NCBI RefSeq assembly: GCF_016888135.1
Contig: NZ_JACSWB010000289.1
Span: forward strand, 80,086-144,085
Length of the DNA stretch: 64,000 bases
Origin: Leptolyngbya sp. CCY15150
GTDB taxonomy: Bacteria > Cyanobacteriota > Cyanobacteriia > RECH01
Reading direction: 5' to 3'
The stretch's first letter is position 1; every line of letters starts with the position of its first letter. Below the pieces are notes generated by a model. It had not been told where the DNA came from. It did not search any database and saw nothing but the letters and a program-made list of their open reading frames with translations. Shown here piece by piece: positions 36,236 through 44,924 of the stretch. Both the position numbers and the translations under genes were made by a program.

Positions 36236-36631
36236 CTATGCGTCGGGGCCATCTGCGGCGGCGGGATCAGATCCTAGGGACAGGACGCGATCGCAATAGG
36301 TTTGTAGCAACTGCAGGCGATCGCGCATCTGGGCCTGGCGCTGCATACGGGTTTGGGCTTGGCGCGAGGATTGCAAAAACATCACATCGATACCCAGCAA
36401 CCGTATCTGCTTATTCAGCTCCACCCCATAGGCCTGCACCTCCCCCGCGATCGCCTCGGGGATCGCAGCCTCTGTATCATCCAAAATCGCCTGCTGAAAC
36501 CACTGCTGCGCCTGCAGGAAGGCGGCCTGTATCTGAGCAACTTCGGGTTGGGGCGCGATCGCCAAACGCTCCACAACCTGCAACTGCTCTTTGAGGGTTT
36601 GATAGCGAGACGGATAGGGGAGAGAGACCAT
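36236..36631 (-). CDS. patD: PatD-like protein (heterocyst frequency control family)
   Basis: The 131-residue helical protein starts MVSLPYPSRYQTLKEQLQVV and ends with the conserved QAQMRDRLQLLQTYCDRVL region; the segment LNKQIRLLGIDVMFLQSSR is the family hallmark I recall. In Anabaena PatD affects heterocyst frequency through FtsZ, but homologues occur in non-heterocystous cyanobacteria, so differentiation cannot be inferred. Alternative starts at 36640 and 36649 (GTG) add three or six residues. Confidence 0.8.
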   Translation of the reverse strand: MVSLPYPSRYQTLKEQLQVVERLAIAPQPEVAQIQAAFLQAQQWFQQAILDDTEAAIPEAIAGEVQAYGVELNKQIRLLGIDVMFLQSSRQAQTRMQRQAQMRDRLQLLQTYCDRVLSLGSDPAAADGPDA

Positions 36632-37011
36632 CGGGATCATCGACCTCACGTTCTGATCAAAACATAAAGAAATCTGTATGGTTTATTTTGAGTGTGTCAG
36701 AATGTGATAAAGGCTAAGGCTCACCATCTGGGTGTGGAATCAAGGACTCGTCATCTACATCCTGCGTACCCTTGAAGCGCTAACCAGCGTGGAGCGATCG
36801 CTCATCCTCTTGCATCTTTGGCGCGTCAATCTGACAATACAAGGATATGTAACAATCATTGGCAAGCTTGGCGAATGATTCGGGTTGGGGCAAGAGCCGC
36901 CCGTAGATAGACTTTAATTAAGCTTTTCCCCAAGTCTCAATCACTCAGTGCTAACGGCTTTCATGCCGCATCTTTAGCCTTTTCTATGGTAATGAAAGGC
37001 AGGGGTGCGAC
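36632..37011. other. Divergent intergenic region between patD and rel
   Basis: No gene is visible. It should contain the patD promoter and upstream control of rel. I see no long repeat in this half; the structured hairpins start at 37012. Confidence 0.45.
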
Positions 37012-37056
37012 ATTTGTGTATTTCGATACACAAATACCAGTGGTATTGGCGAATAC
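37012..37056 (+). promoter_or_regulatory. Overlapping hairpins upstream of rel
   Basis: ATTTGTGTAT (37012-37021) pairs with ATACACAAAT (37026-37035) around a TTCG tetraloop. AATACCA-G-TGGTATT (37033-37047) and GTATT-GGCG-AATAC (37043-37056) follow. The second overlaps both neighbours, so they cannot all form at once. They lie 150-195 bp upstream of the rel start. They could be an attenuator, an RNA switch or a protein site. Confidence 0.55.
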
Positions 37057-37206
37057 AGTGCTGGTACTATGCTTTGATTCAGATGTCGTGCATGGTCAGA
37101 ACTAGCGTAAGGGCATAGCCCTACTTTGTCATTGCTAAGTCTACACTGCCAAGCCACCTGAGTTTTACTCTCTTCAGTCCACCCTAGGCGCAATGGGCTT
37201 AACAGT

Positions 37207-39507
37207 ATGAATGTGACCGCTCTCCCAACTCTCCCCGTTGATCTAACCCTGCCAACTTGGCTGCGTGAGTGCATCCTGTCTCACCAAGACTGTGGTGACG
37301 AGCCCCAGGATGATGCGTCGAGCAGAGATTCTCCGCCGGTGCTCCAAGGCGATGCGCTAGTGTGTCAGGCCTTTGAGTTTGCCTACTGTCTGCACCGCGA
37401 TCAGCGGCGGGCGTCGGGAGAGCCCTACATTGCTCATCCTGTAGCCGTAGCCGAACTCCTGCGAGACTTGGGTGGCAGTGCCGATATGATTGCGGCTGGT
37501 TTCTTACACGATGTTGTGGAAGATACGGAGGTGCCTTCGGAAGAAATTGAGGCACGCTTTGGGGCAGAGGTGCGCCAGTTGGTCGATGGCGTCACCAAGC
37601 TTTCTAAATTTAATTTTTCTAGTAAAACTGAGCGTCAGGCTGAAAACTTCCGGCGGATGTTTTTGGCCATGGCCCAGGATATTCGGGTCATCGTCGTGAA
37701 GCTAGCCGATCGCTTACATAACATGCGAACGCTGGAGCATCTGCCTGATGATAAACGCCGTCGCATTGCGCGGGAAACTCGGGAAATTTTTGCCCCCTTA
37801 GCCAACCGCTTAGGGATCGGGCGTTTTAAGTGGGAACTGGAGGATCTGGCCTTCAAGTATTTGGAGCCTGACAGCTACCGTGAGATCCAGCAACTGGTGG
37901 CCGATAAGCGAACGGATCGGGAAGATCGCCTACAGCAGGTGGCCTCCATCCTTCGCGATCGCCTCGATCAGTTGGGCATTCACTGTTTGGATGTCAGCGG
38001 TCGCCCCAAGCATCTGTATGGCATCTACCAAAAAATGCAGCGCCAGGGCAAGGAATTTGAGCAAATCTACGATATTGCAGCGGTGCGCATTATTGTGCAA
38101 GACAATGATGAATGTTATCGAGCGCTGGCCGTGGTGCATGATGCCTTCCGCCCCATTCCCGGACGCTTCAAGGACTATATTGGTCTACCCAAGCCCAACC
38201 GCTACCAATCGCTGCATACGGTGGTCATTGGCAGTTCTGGACGGCCCATTGAGGTGCAAATTCGCACCATGGCCATGCACCATGTGGCGGAATATGGGAT
38301 TGCGGCCCATTGGAAATACAAGGAGACCGGACATTCCAATGCGCGGTTAACCACCGATGATGAAAAGTTCACTTGGCTGCGGCAGTTGCTGGACTGGCAG
38401 AACGACCTGAAAGATGCCCAGGAATATCTCGACAGCGTTCGCGACAATTTGTTTGACGACGATGTCTATGTATTCACGCCCAATGGAGACGTGGTGGCGC
38501 TAAATCGCGGGGCCACCCCCATTGACTTTGCCTATCGCATCCATACGGAGGTGGGCAACCACTGTTCTGGTGCAAGGGTGAATGGTCGCATCGTCACCCT
38601 CGACACCGATTTACACAATGGCGACATTGTGGAGGTGATGACCCAGAAGAATTCTCACCCGAGCCTAGATTGGCTCAACTTTGTGGTGACACCGGGGGCA
38701 CGCAATCGCATTCGCCAATGGTATAAGCGATCGCACCGGGATGAAAACATTGCCCGTGGCCGCGACATGCTGGAGAAAGAGCTGGGCAAACCTGGGTTTG
38801 AATCCCAACTCAAGTCTGCGCCTATGCAAACGACGGCCGAGCGCTGCAATTACCAAGCCGTGGATGATCTGCTAGCGGGGCTGGGCTATGGGGAAGTCAC
38901 CCTCAACCATGTGGTCAACCGTCTGCGGGAGGCCATTAAGGTAACGCAGCCATTACCCACAGCGGTGGATGTGAACCCGGATGAGGCCGAACAAATGCGG
39001 CTGGCGGCCGCCCCAGCCCCCGCGAAAACGACGCCTCCTAGCCATGATTCACCCATTGCTGGCGTAGAAGGGTTGCTGTATCACCTAGCTGGCTGCTGCA
39101 ATCCTCTGCCGGGAGAATCAATTACGGGGGTGGTTACCCTTGGCAGTCGAGGAATTTCCATCCACCGTCAGGGCTGCAAAAATGTCATGGATGTACCGGG
39201 CGATCGCTTGATTCCCGTCAGTTGGAATGCCCATGCAACCCGCAGTTCTCGTCCCCAAACCTATCCGGTGCAGATTCAGATTGAGGTGATAGACCGAGTC
39301 GGGGTTTTGAAGGATATTCTGTCGCGCTTGAGTGACTACCACATCAACGTGCGTAGCGCTCAGGTGAAAACCTTCCCTGGGCAAACCGCCATCATTGACC
39401 TTGGGCTCGACATTTGCGATCGCGACCAGCTCGATCGCACCCTCACCCAAATTCGCAAGATGAGCGATATCCTCAACCTCCATCGCACAGGACAGGTGGA
39501 AGGCTAG
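37207..39507 (+). CDS. Bifunctional (p)ppGpp synthetase/hydrolase (Rel/SpoT)
   Basis: The 766-residue protein has an HD hydrolase domain (~55-200; AHPVAVAELL, FLHDVVEDT), a synthetase domain (~260-390; KDYIGLPKPNRYQSLHTVVIG), a TGS domain (~420-480; VFTPNGDVVALNRGATPIDFAYRIH), a Cys-containing conserved region (LAGCCNPLPGE, HRQGCKN) and a C-terminal ACT domain. It makes and degrades the alarmone ppGpp. The intact HD and synthetase motifs indicate a bifunctional enzyme. It is monocistronic, with an unusual hairpin leader and a strong downstream hairpin. Confidence 0.95.
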   Translation: MNVTALPTLPVDLTLPTWLRECILSHQDCGDEPQDDASSRDSPPVLQGDALVCQAFEFAYCLHRDQRRASGEPYIAHPVAVAELLRDLGGSADMIAAGFLHDVVEDTEVPSEEIEARFGAEVRQLVDGVTKLSKFNFSSKTERQAENFRRMFLAMAQDIRVIVVKLADRLHNMRTLEHLPDDKRRRIARETREIFAPLANRLGIGRFKWELEDLAFKYLEPDSYREIQQLVADKRTDREDRLQQVASILRDRLDQLGIHCLDVSGRPKHLYGIYQKMQRQGKEFEQIYDIAAVRIIVQDNDECYRALAVVHDAFRPIPGRFKDYIGLPKPNRYQSLHTVVIGSSGRPIEVQIRTMAMHHVAEYGIAAHWKYKETGHSNARLTTDDEKFTWLRQLLDWQNDLKDAQEYLDSVRDNLFDDDVYVFTPNGDVVALNRGATPIDFAYRIHTEVGNHCSGARVNGRIVTLDTDLHNGDIVEVMTQKNSHPSLDWLNFVVTPGARNRIRQWYKRSHRDENIARGRDMLEKELGKPGFESQLKSAPMQTTAERCNYQAVDDLLAGLGYGEVTLNHVVNRLREAIKVTQPLPTAVDVNPDEAEQMRLAAAPAPAKTTPPSHDSPIAGVEGLLYHLAGCCNPLPGESITGVVTLGSRGISIHRQGCKNVMDVPGDRLIPVSWNAHATRSSRPQTYPVQIQIEVIDRVGVLKDILSRLSDYHINVRSAQVKTFPGQTAIIDLGLDICDRDQLDRTLTQIRKMSDILNLHRTGQVEG

Positions 39508-39528
39508 GTACCAGCCGTCATGAGTCAT

Positions 39529-39563
39529 CTAGACCTAGTCCTGCGGGGCTGGACTAGGTCTAG
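39529..39563 (+). terminator. Strong hairpin after rel
   Basis: A perfect 13-bp stem (CTAGACCTAGTCC 39529-39541 with GGACTAGGTCTAG 39551-39563) has a 9-nt G-rich loop and lies 21 bp after the rel stop. It lacks a T-run but is the likely transcript end. Confidence 0.6.
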
Positions 39564-39644
39564 GCGCAGAGTCTGTCACCATGAGGCGGCAGTAGCCCGT
39601 CTATGTGCTAAGGCGGGAAACCTTGTTGTTCCTGGAATTCCTGG

Positions 39645-39692
39645 AATTCCTTTTCGTTTTTCTGTCTTTGTTCTTCTGTCTTGCGGTACTAG
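39645..39692. repeat. 14-bp minisatellite, short copy at a gene end
   Basis: After GAATTCCTTTTCG come two degenerate 14-bp units (CGTTTTTCTGTCTT-type), then TTGCGGTACTAG abutting the stop of the minus-strand gene at 39689. The same start and end sequences frame seven units at 47973-48069. Confidence 0.7.
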
Positions 39693-40210
39693 TCGTAGCC
39701 CGTGAAGTCATCTAGGGGAAAGTCCGTTTGGTTGGCTTCCGCCTCGTCTAGAGCCTGCAGCACCTGGTCAGGGTCGCTGCGATAGCCTTGATTGCTGACC
39801 ACCCAGCAGGGATCCCGGCCATCATCGACCACGGGCAGCATGTTCCTCAGGGTACGCAACGAGTTGAGACAAGCGGGACAGTCGCACCCAAAGAGGGCGA
39901 TCGCTGCATGGCTTTCGGCGTAGCTAAAGTCTAGGTCAGGCTGTTCTGAGGCACCGGATGCTGCGCTGGTGAGAGTTTCTGAACTCTCACCGGGGGCGGC
40001 TGCCACAAGCTGAGCACCAGACTGGGCAGAGGTTTGAAGACGGCGACAGACGAGCTGGCTGGCATCAAAACGAGACGTCTGGGCACAGACGATCCCCGTT
40101 TGGGGAGCAATGATGTCATTGGCATGGGCTGGGCGGGTCATCGCTGGAGCCAGCGCTCCACCCATTACCGTAGGCACCGACATAAGTGCGAGAGCAAGTT
40201 TCTTGTTCAT
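39689..40210 (-). CDS. Exported protein with CxCPxC motif
   Basis: The 173-residue protein starts MNKKLALALMSVPTVMGGAL with a signal peptide cleaved near residue 30 (PAHA-ND). The mature N-terminal half has CAQTSRFDASQLVCRR; the C-terminal half has FGCDCPACLNSLRTLRNML, resembling a thioredoxin-fold or metal/redox site, then an acidic tail. It is probably periplasmic or thylakoid-lumenal. I do not recognise a named family. The ATG at 40210 is preferred over 40234. Confidence 0.75.
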   Translation of the reverse strand: MNKKLALALMSVPTVMGGALAPAMTRPAHANDIIAPQTGIVCAQTSRFDASQLVCRRLQTSAQSGAQLVAAAPGESSETLTSAASGASEQPDLDFSYAESHAAIALFGCDCPACLNSLRTLRNMLPVVDDGRDPCWVVSNQGYRSDPDQVLQALDEAEANQTDFPLDDFTGYD

Positions 40211-40386
40211 AGCTTGTGCAGGACTGCGTGGCATGGGAAATTCTATCCTCTTTCAGCGGAAATGGATCGCGATCAGGATGAATGGATGAGATTGGGGATC
40301 GCCCTGACACCACGGGCTGCTGCGGCTGAACGTGTGAAGGGCGTTTCAAGTGTAGTGTATTCCCTGAGAAGGCTGGGTTACAAGTG

Positions 40387-41724
40387 CTACAGCACCCGCA
40401 GAACGCTGGCCACCTCTTCCACCGCATCAAACCCGCGGATCTCCTCTAGGGCCTGATTCATATTGCCTTCCCGTACATCATGGGTAACCACCACAATTTC
40501 AGCGCGATCGCCCTTCACATCGGTTTGCACCACAGACTCTAAACTGACCTGATGCTGACCAAAACAGGTGCCGAGTTGACCAATCACGCCGGGATAGTCA
40601 TGGGTGATCAGGCGCGCGTAGAAGCGGGTGACCAGGTCGTCCATGGGGGCCAGGGTGCAGTAGTGCTGATGGGCACAGGCCAGGAGTGGGTCAAGGGGTT
40701 TGCGATCGCTGCTTGGCCCAGCTCGATCCACCGTGAGGATGGCAGCAATGTTCAAAATATCGGATACCACCGCGCTGGCGGTTGGCCCGGCCCCGGCCCC
40801 TGGGCCAAAAAACATCACCTCTCCCACCGGATCGCCTTCAATCAAAATGGCGTTATAGACCTGATTGACGCTGGCCAGGGGATGGCTCTTGGGCACTAGG
40901 GTAGGATGGACGCGAATTTGCAGATGATCCGCTTGCTGGAACTTATCCAACAAGGCTGGGGCATCATCATCCCGTTTAGCGATCGCCAAGAGCTTAATCG
41001 CAAAGCCTAGTTTTTCCGCATAGGCAATGTCAGCGGCACTCACCCGGCGGATACCTTCGCAATAGACCTCCGATCGCTTCACGCGACCGCCAAAGGCGAG
41101 GGAGGCCAAAATGGCAATTTTATCCGCTGCATCGAGACCATCCACGTCGGCAGTGGGGTCGGCTTCGGCATAGCCAAGCTGTTGGGCATCGGCAAGGATT
41201 TCAGCAAAGTCACCGCCCTCCTGGGTCATGCGGGTGAGGATGTAGTTGGTGGTGCCGTTGATAATGCCCAAGATGCTCTGAATGCGGTTGGCGCTCAGGG
41301 ATTGTTTCAGGGGTTCAATCACCGGAATGCCGCCCCCCACCGCTGCCTCCAGCAGCACATACACCCCAGCCTTTTCCGCAGCGGTAAAAATTTCATCGCC
41401 ATAGCGAGCAATCACCGCCTTATTGGCCGTGACCACATGCTTACCATGGGCGATCGCCTTGAGGATCAGCGATCGCGCCGGTTCTAGCCCGCCGATCAGC
41501 TCCACCACAATATCCACCTCAGGACTGGTCACAATCGCCTCTAGGTCTGTCGTGAGGATATCGGTGGGAACTGCAACCTGACGAGGTTTATCTAGCGATC
41601 GCACCCCCACTCGGTGAAGCTCCAACTGCCCCACTAAGGGATGGCGCTGCTCTGGATGCAGCATAATATCTACGGTTCCGGTTCCTACCGTTCCCAGCCC
41701 TAGTAAACCTACCTTAAATCCCAC
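40387..41724 (-). CDS. hom: Homoserine dehydrogenase
   Basis: The 445-residue enzyme has an N-terminal NAD(P)-binding motif (VGLLGLGTVGTGTVDIM), the catalytic homoserine region (YAEADPTADVDGLDAADKIAILASLAFG) and a C-terminal ACT domain (PGVIGQLGTCFGQHQVSLESVVQ) for amino-acid feedback. It reduces aspartate semialdehyde to homoserine for Thr, Met and Ile. The start codon is GTG. It stands alone. Confidence 0.96.
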   Translation of the reverse strand: MGFKVGLLGLGTVGTGTVDIMLHPEQRHPLVGQLELHRVGVRSLDKPRQVAVPTDILTTDLEAIVTSPEVDIVVELIGGLEPARSLILKAIAHGKHVVTANKAVIARYGDEIFTAAEKAGVYVLLEAAVGGGIPVIEPLKQSLSANRIQSILGIINGTTNYILTRMTQEGGDFAEILADAQQLGYAEADPTADVDGLDAADKIAILASLAFGGRVKRSEVYCEGIRRVSAADIAYAEKLGFAIKLLAIAKRDDDAPALLDKFQQADHLQIRVHPTLVPKSHPLASVNQVYNAILIEGDPVGEVMFFGPGAGAGPTASAVVSDILNIAAILTVDRAGPSSDRKPLDPLLACAHQHYCTLAPMDDLVTRFYARLITHDYPGVIGQLGTCFGQHQVSLESVVQTDVKGDRAEIVVVTHDVREGNMNQALEEIRGFDAVEEVASVLRVL

Positions 41725-42254
41725 AGTTTCATCCTAGTAACAGTGATTGGACATCCTTGATTGGACAGCTACTCTGTCTGCAAGCCGTTATGCTAGACGT
41801 GAACCGACGCACTCCTTGCTCCGAGAGTGATCCTATCCGATCGCTGCCTCCAAGCTGTTGCGGTTGGTGCGTCAGTCCTACCTGATTCTATGATCGATGA
41901 TCAACCGGCGTTTCGGTTCGATCTCGTTCATCGCCTCCATGGAGCCCCATGGATCCAAAGTGCAGCACCAAGTAAACTATGTTCAATTCTAGGAGTCATT
42001 GTAAAGGCAATTGTGGAAGCAATTGTAGAGGCGATCGCGATCAAGGGATGGGGTTGATATTGTCCGAGAACTGTGGTCTGCTGCCGATGACAGGCGATCG
42101 CTGCTAGAAGTCACGTCCCCTCCTAGGGCAATATTGTAGATATAGCTGGGATAGTGCTAACAACGGGACACATGATTGGGCGTCAAGCTCCCCTTGGGTC
42201 GAGCTTGCGCTCTAGATACTAGATATAGGAAACCTTTCTCATACGGGGTTCGAG
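41725..42254. other. Divergent intergenic region
   Basis: It lies between hom (-) and the 885-residue gene (+). No convincing gene is visible. Three degenerate 12-bp units (ATTGTAAAGGCA, ATTGTGGAAGCA, ATTGTAGAGGCG) run from 41998 to 42033. Promoters for both genes are expected. Confidence 0.5.
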
Positions 42255-44912
42255 ATGGCAGATTGGGAGTTTTTGATTCAACAAGAGGGCGATCGCTCTT
42301 GGTTGCCGCTGGATACGCCCGACGTTGAAATCCTAGAGGGTCGCTACCGAGTGGTAGCCCGCAGTACCTATGCCAACCGTTCCGTAGAAGTTCGCATCAC
42401 CCACGACGCCGTCTACGAAGAGCCCCCCAAACGCCGCACCCAGGCCCGTTCTGCCCAAACCAATCGGGATGGCTTGATGATGGTGATTCCCTTTACCCGG
42501 CTGCAGCCCGGCACCTGGGAAATCCGCTGCATCAGCGATGTCATGGCGGATCTGATGGGAGAAGGATGGCAACAGCGAGTGCTCCTGCATGTATTGCCCC
42601 ATGAAGCCCAGGTGGGCGATGACTGGGGCTCAGATTGGTCACCAGCCGTGGACGAAGACGACATGGTGCAGGCAGACACCCAAACGGCTCAGACATCTGG
42701 GGAAGACGACACCTGGAGGCAGGCAGACGAGCCAATGCCAGCGGATCCCGACGACACCTGGGTGCAGACGGAAACCTCCGTACAGCCAGAGCCCGCGACA
42801 TCATCTGAGGGTGAGCCGGAGGCGCTGGCGACCAAGGAAGACGGCCCCGATGCGATCGCCCCATTCGATGGCGGTAGTCCAACAGCAGCGGATGACGCAG
42901 CGGCTCTTAGTTCAGATAGCGACTCCTCAGATCGCAACTCCGAGCCGGCTGCCGAACCCAACCCCGATACCTCCGAGTTTGGGCAGTATGTGCAGGCCGT
43001 CGATGATGTGATTGATGCGGTCTTTCAGCAGTTCCAAACCTCGTTGGATCCCCACGATGCGACGCCTGTGGCAGAAGCGATCGCTCCCCCAGACCCGGAT
43101 CCCAACGCCAACGCTCCAACCGCCCCTACCCCAGAGGAGGTTTCCCTCGACGCCAGTGTAGAAGCACCTCCAGACGATGCAGCGCCACCTGCGCCACCCC
43201 TACCCCTGACCCTGCGCCTCACCGAAGAGGTGTACCTACTATCCAAAGCCGGGAACTTGACCCTAGGTGGAGAGCTGGCTCTGCAGACCGACGCGCCTGC
43301 GGTTGTAGAAGGCGATGACCTAGACCGCGATCGCCCTGCGACCTCCTACCAATTGCGCCTGCGGTTGACCGATCCCCAATCGGGGCGATCGCTGCCTGAG
43401 CAGATCTATTCCCTAGCTCAACCGCTGACCCGCGATCATCTGCCCCTGGCCTTCCGCTGCGACTTTCAGGTTGAACCCGATTCCCTCAGCCATCTCTTGC
43501 TGGGGGAACTGGACGTGGTGGCTGCGGATCATCCCACCCAGGCGATCGCCACCCAATCGTTGACCGTGACGGTGGATTTGGACAATTTACTGAATGCGAT
43601 CGCCAACGAAACGCCCGCTTCGGAACTGTTCCAGCCGCCCCTCAACCTCCAGGGACAGCAGGTAATTGCCCCGGACTTGACCTTTCTCAACTTCCTCAGC
43701 AGTCCGCCCCAGTCTACCGGATTGACCTTCCAAACCTCCGGGCTGCCGAGCATAGCGCCACCGTTGCGCAGTCAGCGATCGCCCGAAACGGCGGAGGATG
43801 AACCCCGTCCCGCCAAACCCATCGACCTGCCATCGTTCAAGCCGCTCCCTAGTGCCGAGGAATCCTCAGACCTGGGGACGGAGTCCGAGGCAGAACTTGA
43901 GGATTCTGGGTCGGTTGAACACGATCAACCGGAGAGCGATCGCCCCTCGGACGAGGCAGAGTTTTCCGCTAATGCTCTGGCCGATGACGAGCAGCTTGAG
44001 GGCGAGGCGCTTTCGGATAAACCCTCAGAGCAGGCGGCGGAATTCCTGGACGTTGATCGAGATCAGCCACCTCTAGAGTCGGAGCCGGAACCGCCGGTGG
44101 CTGAGGACAGGCATCCTGAGCTGGATCGCCCCCAAGATCCGGAGATGTCCGTCTCCTTGCCCATTGTGCCCTTGCCGACCCCGGCCCTAGAGCCGGAGCC
44201 AGAACCCATTGAGATTAATCTATCGCCTGAAGACTCGGCGTTTCAGTCTCTCAACTTAGGCGATCGCTTCCAGTCACGCCTGTTGTCCTTAGCCCAAGAT
44301 GTAGAGCTGGCGGAGTGGCTGGGCGCGGTTTCTCCTCCCAGCCGCACCCCGGTGGATCCTGAGGCTGAGCCCAAGAATGACCTAGAGGATACCTTCTACA
44401 GCGTCACCTCCGAATGGCAGGCAGCTCCCAACAGTTGGGATGGTGGTTTAGCCGATGAAGAAATTGTCATGGATGACAGCAGCGACGATCCTGCGCCTCC
44501 AACGTCACCCGCTCTGACGCCTCCGCCAGAGCTTTGTCTGCCGGAGGATCAGGCGATTCCCACCCCCGTGCTAGAACTTCCCGGCGATGACCTGACCGCC
44601 GGGACACCCACGCGGCTGCGCCTCAGTTTGCCCAATCTACCGTCGAAAATCTACGTCAAAGTTTGGCTGCACGACTGTCAGCAGCGGGTGTTGGTGGATG
44701 GCCCCCACTGGGTGTCTAACTTTTTGCCCAACAGCCAGGGACATTTAGAAGGCAGTTTGACGATCGCTGTTCCCCTGGGCTGTATGGAGGTGCGGTTTGA
44801 AGCGATCGCAGTGGAAATGCTCACCCAGCGCGAGAGCCGCAAGGTGTCGGTTACCCGTTGGGTGATGCCGCCCAACTTACCCGATTTGGCCTTGGATGAG
44901 CTGGACGTGTAG
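42255..44912 (+). CDS. Large acidic cyanobacterial protein with conserved ends
   Basis: The 885-residue protein has a conserved N-terminal domain (~1-122, MADWEFLIQQEGDRSWLPLD) and a conserved C-terminal beta-rich domain (~775-875, LPNLPSKIYVKVWLHDCQQR). They are separated by a long region rich in Asp, Glu, Pro and Ser, with a middle beta-like segment (~318-450, LTLRLTEEVYLLSKAGNLTLGGELAL). It has no signal peptide or membrane segment. I recall similar ends in other cyanobacteria, without a function. It converges with the methylase gene, stops 12 bp apart. Confidence 0.85.
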   Translation: MADWEFLIQQEGDRSWLPLDTPDVEILEGRYRVVARSTYANRSVEVRITHDAVYEEPPKRRTQARSAQTNRDGLMMVIPFTRLQPGTWEIRCISDVMADLMGEGWQQRVLLHVLPHEAQVGDDWGSDWSPAVDEDDMVQADTQTAQTSGEDDTWRQADEPMPADPDDTWVQTETSVQPEPATSSEGEPEALATKEDGPDAIAPFDGGSPTAADDAAALSSDSDSSDRNSEPAAEPNPDTSEFGQYVQAVDDVIDAVFQQFQTSLDPHDATPVAEAIAPPDPDPNANAPTAPTPEEVSLDASVEAPPDDAAPPAPPLPLTLRLTEEVYLLSKAGNLTLGGELALQTDAPAVVEGDDLDRDRPATSYQLRLRLTDPQSGRSLPEQIYSLAQPLTRDHLPLAFRCDFQVEPDSLSHLLLGELDVVAADHPTQAIATQSLTVTVDLDNLLNAIANETPASELFQPPLNLQGQQVIAPDLTFLNFLSSPPQSTGLTFQTSGLPSIAPPLRSQRSPETAEDEPRPAKPIDLPSFKPLPSAEESSDLGTESEAELEDSGSVEHDQPESDRPSDEAEFSANALADDEQLEGEALSDKPSEQAAEFLDVDRDQPPLESEPEPPVAEDRHPELDRPQDPEMSVSLPIVPLPTPALEPEPEPIEINLSPEDSAFQSLNLGDRFQSRLLSLAQDVELAEWLGAVSPPSRTPVDPEAEPKNDLEDTFYSVTSEWQAAPNSWDGGLADEEIVMDDSSDDPAPPTSPALTPPPELCLPEDQAIPTPVLELPGDDLTAGTPTRLRLSLPNLPSKIYVKVWLHDCQQRVLVDGPHWVSNFLPNSQGHLEGSLTIAVPLGCMEVRFEAIAVEMLTQRESRKVSVTRWVMPPNLPDLALDELDV

Positions 44913-44924
44913 CCGGTGACCGGG

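Noticed and set aside
36154-36252. Upstream extension of the zinc-ribbon gene to 36252.
   Set aside because: It overlaps patD, adds Arg/Lys-rich non-conserved residues, and the GTG at 36153 has a strong ribosome-binding site.
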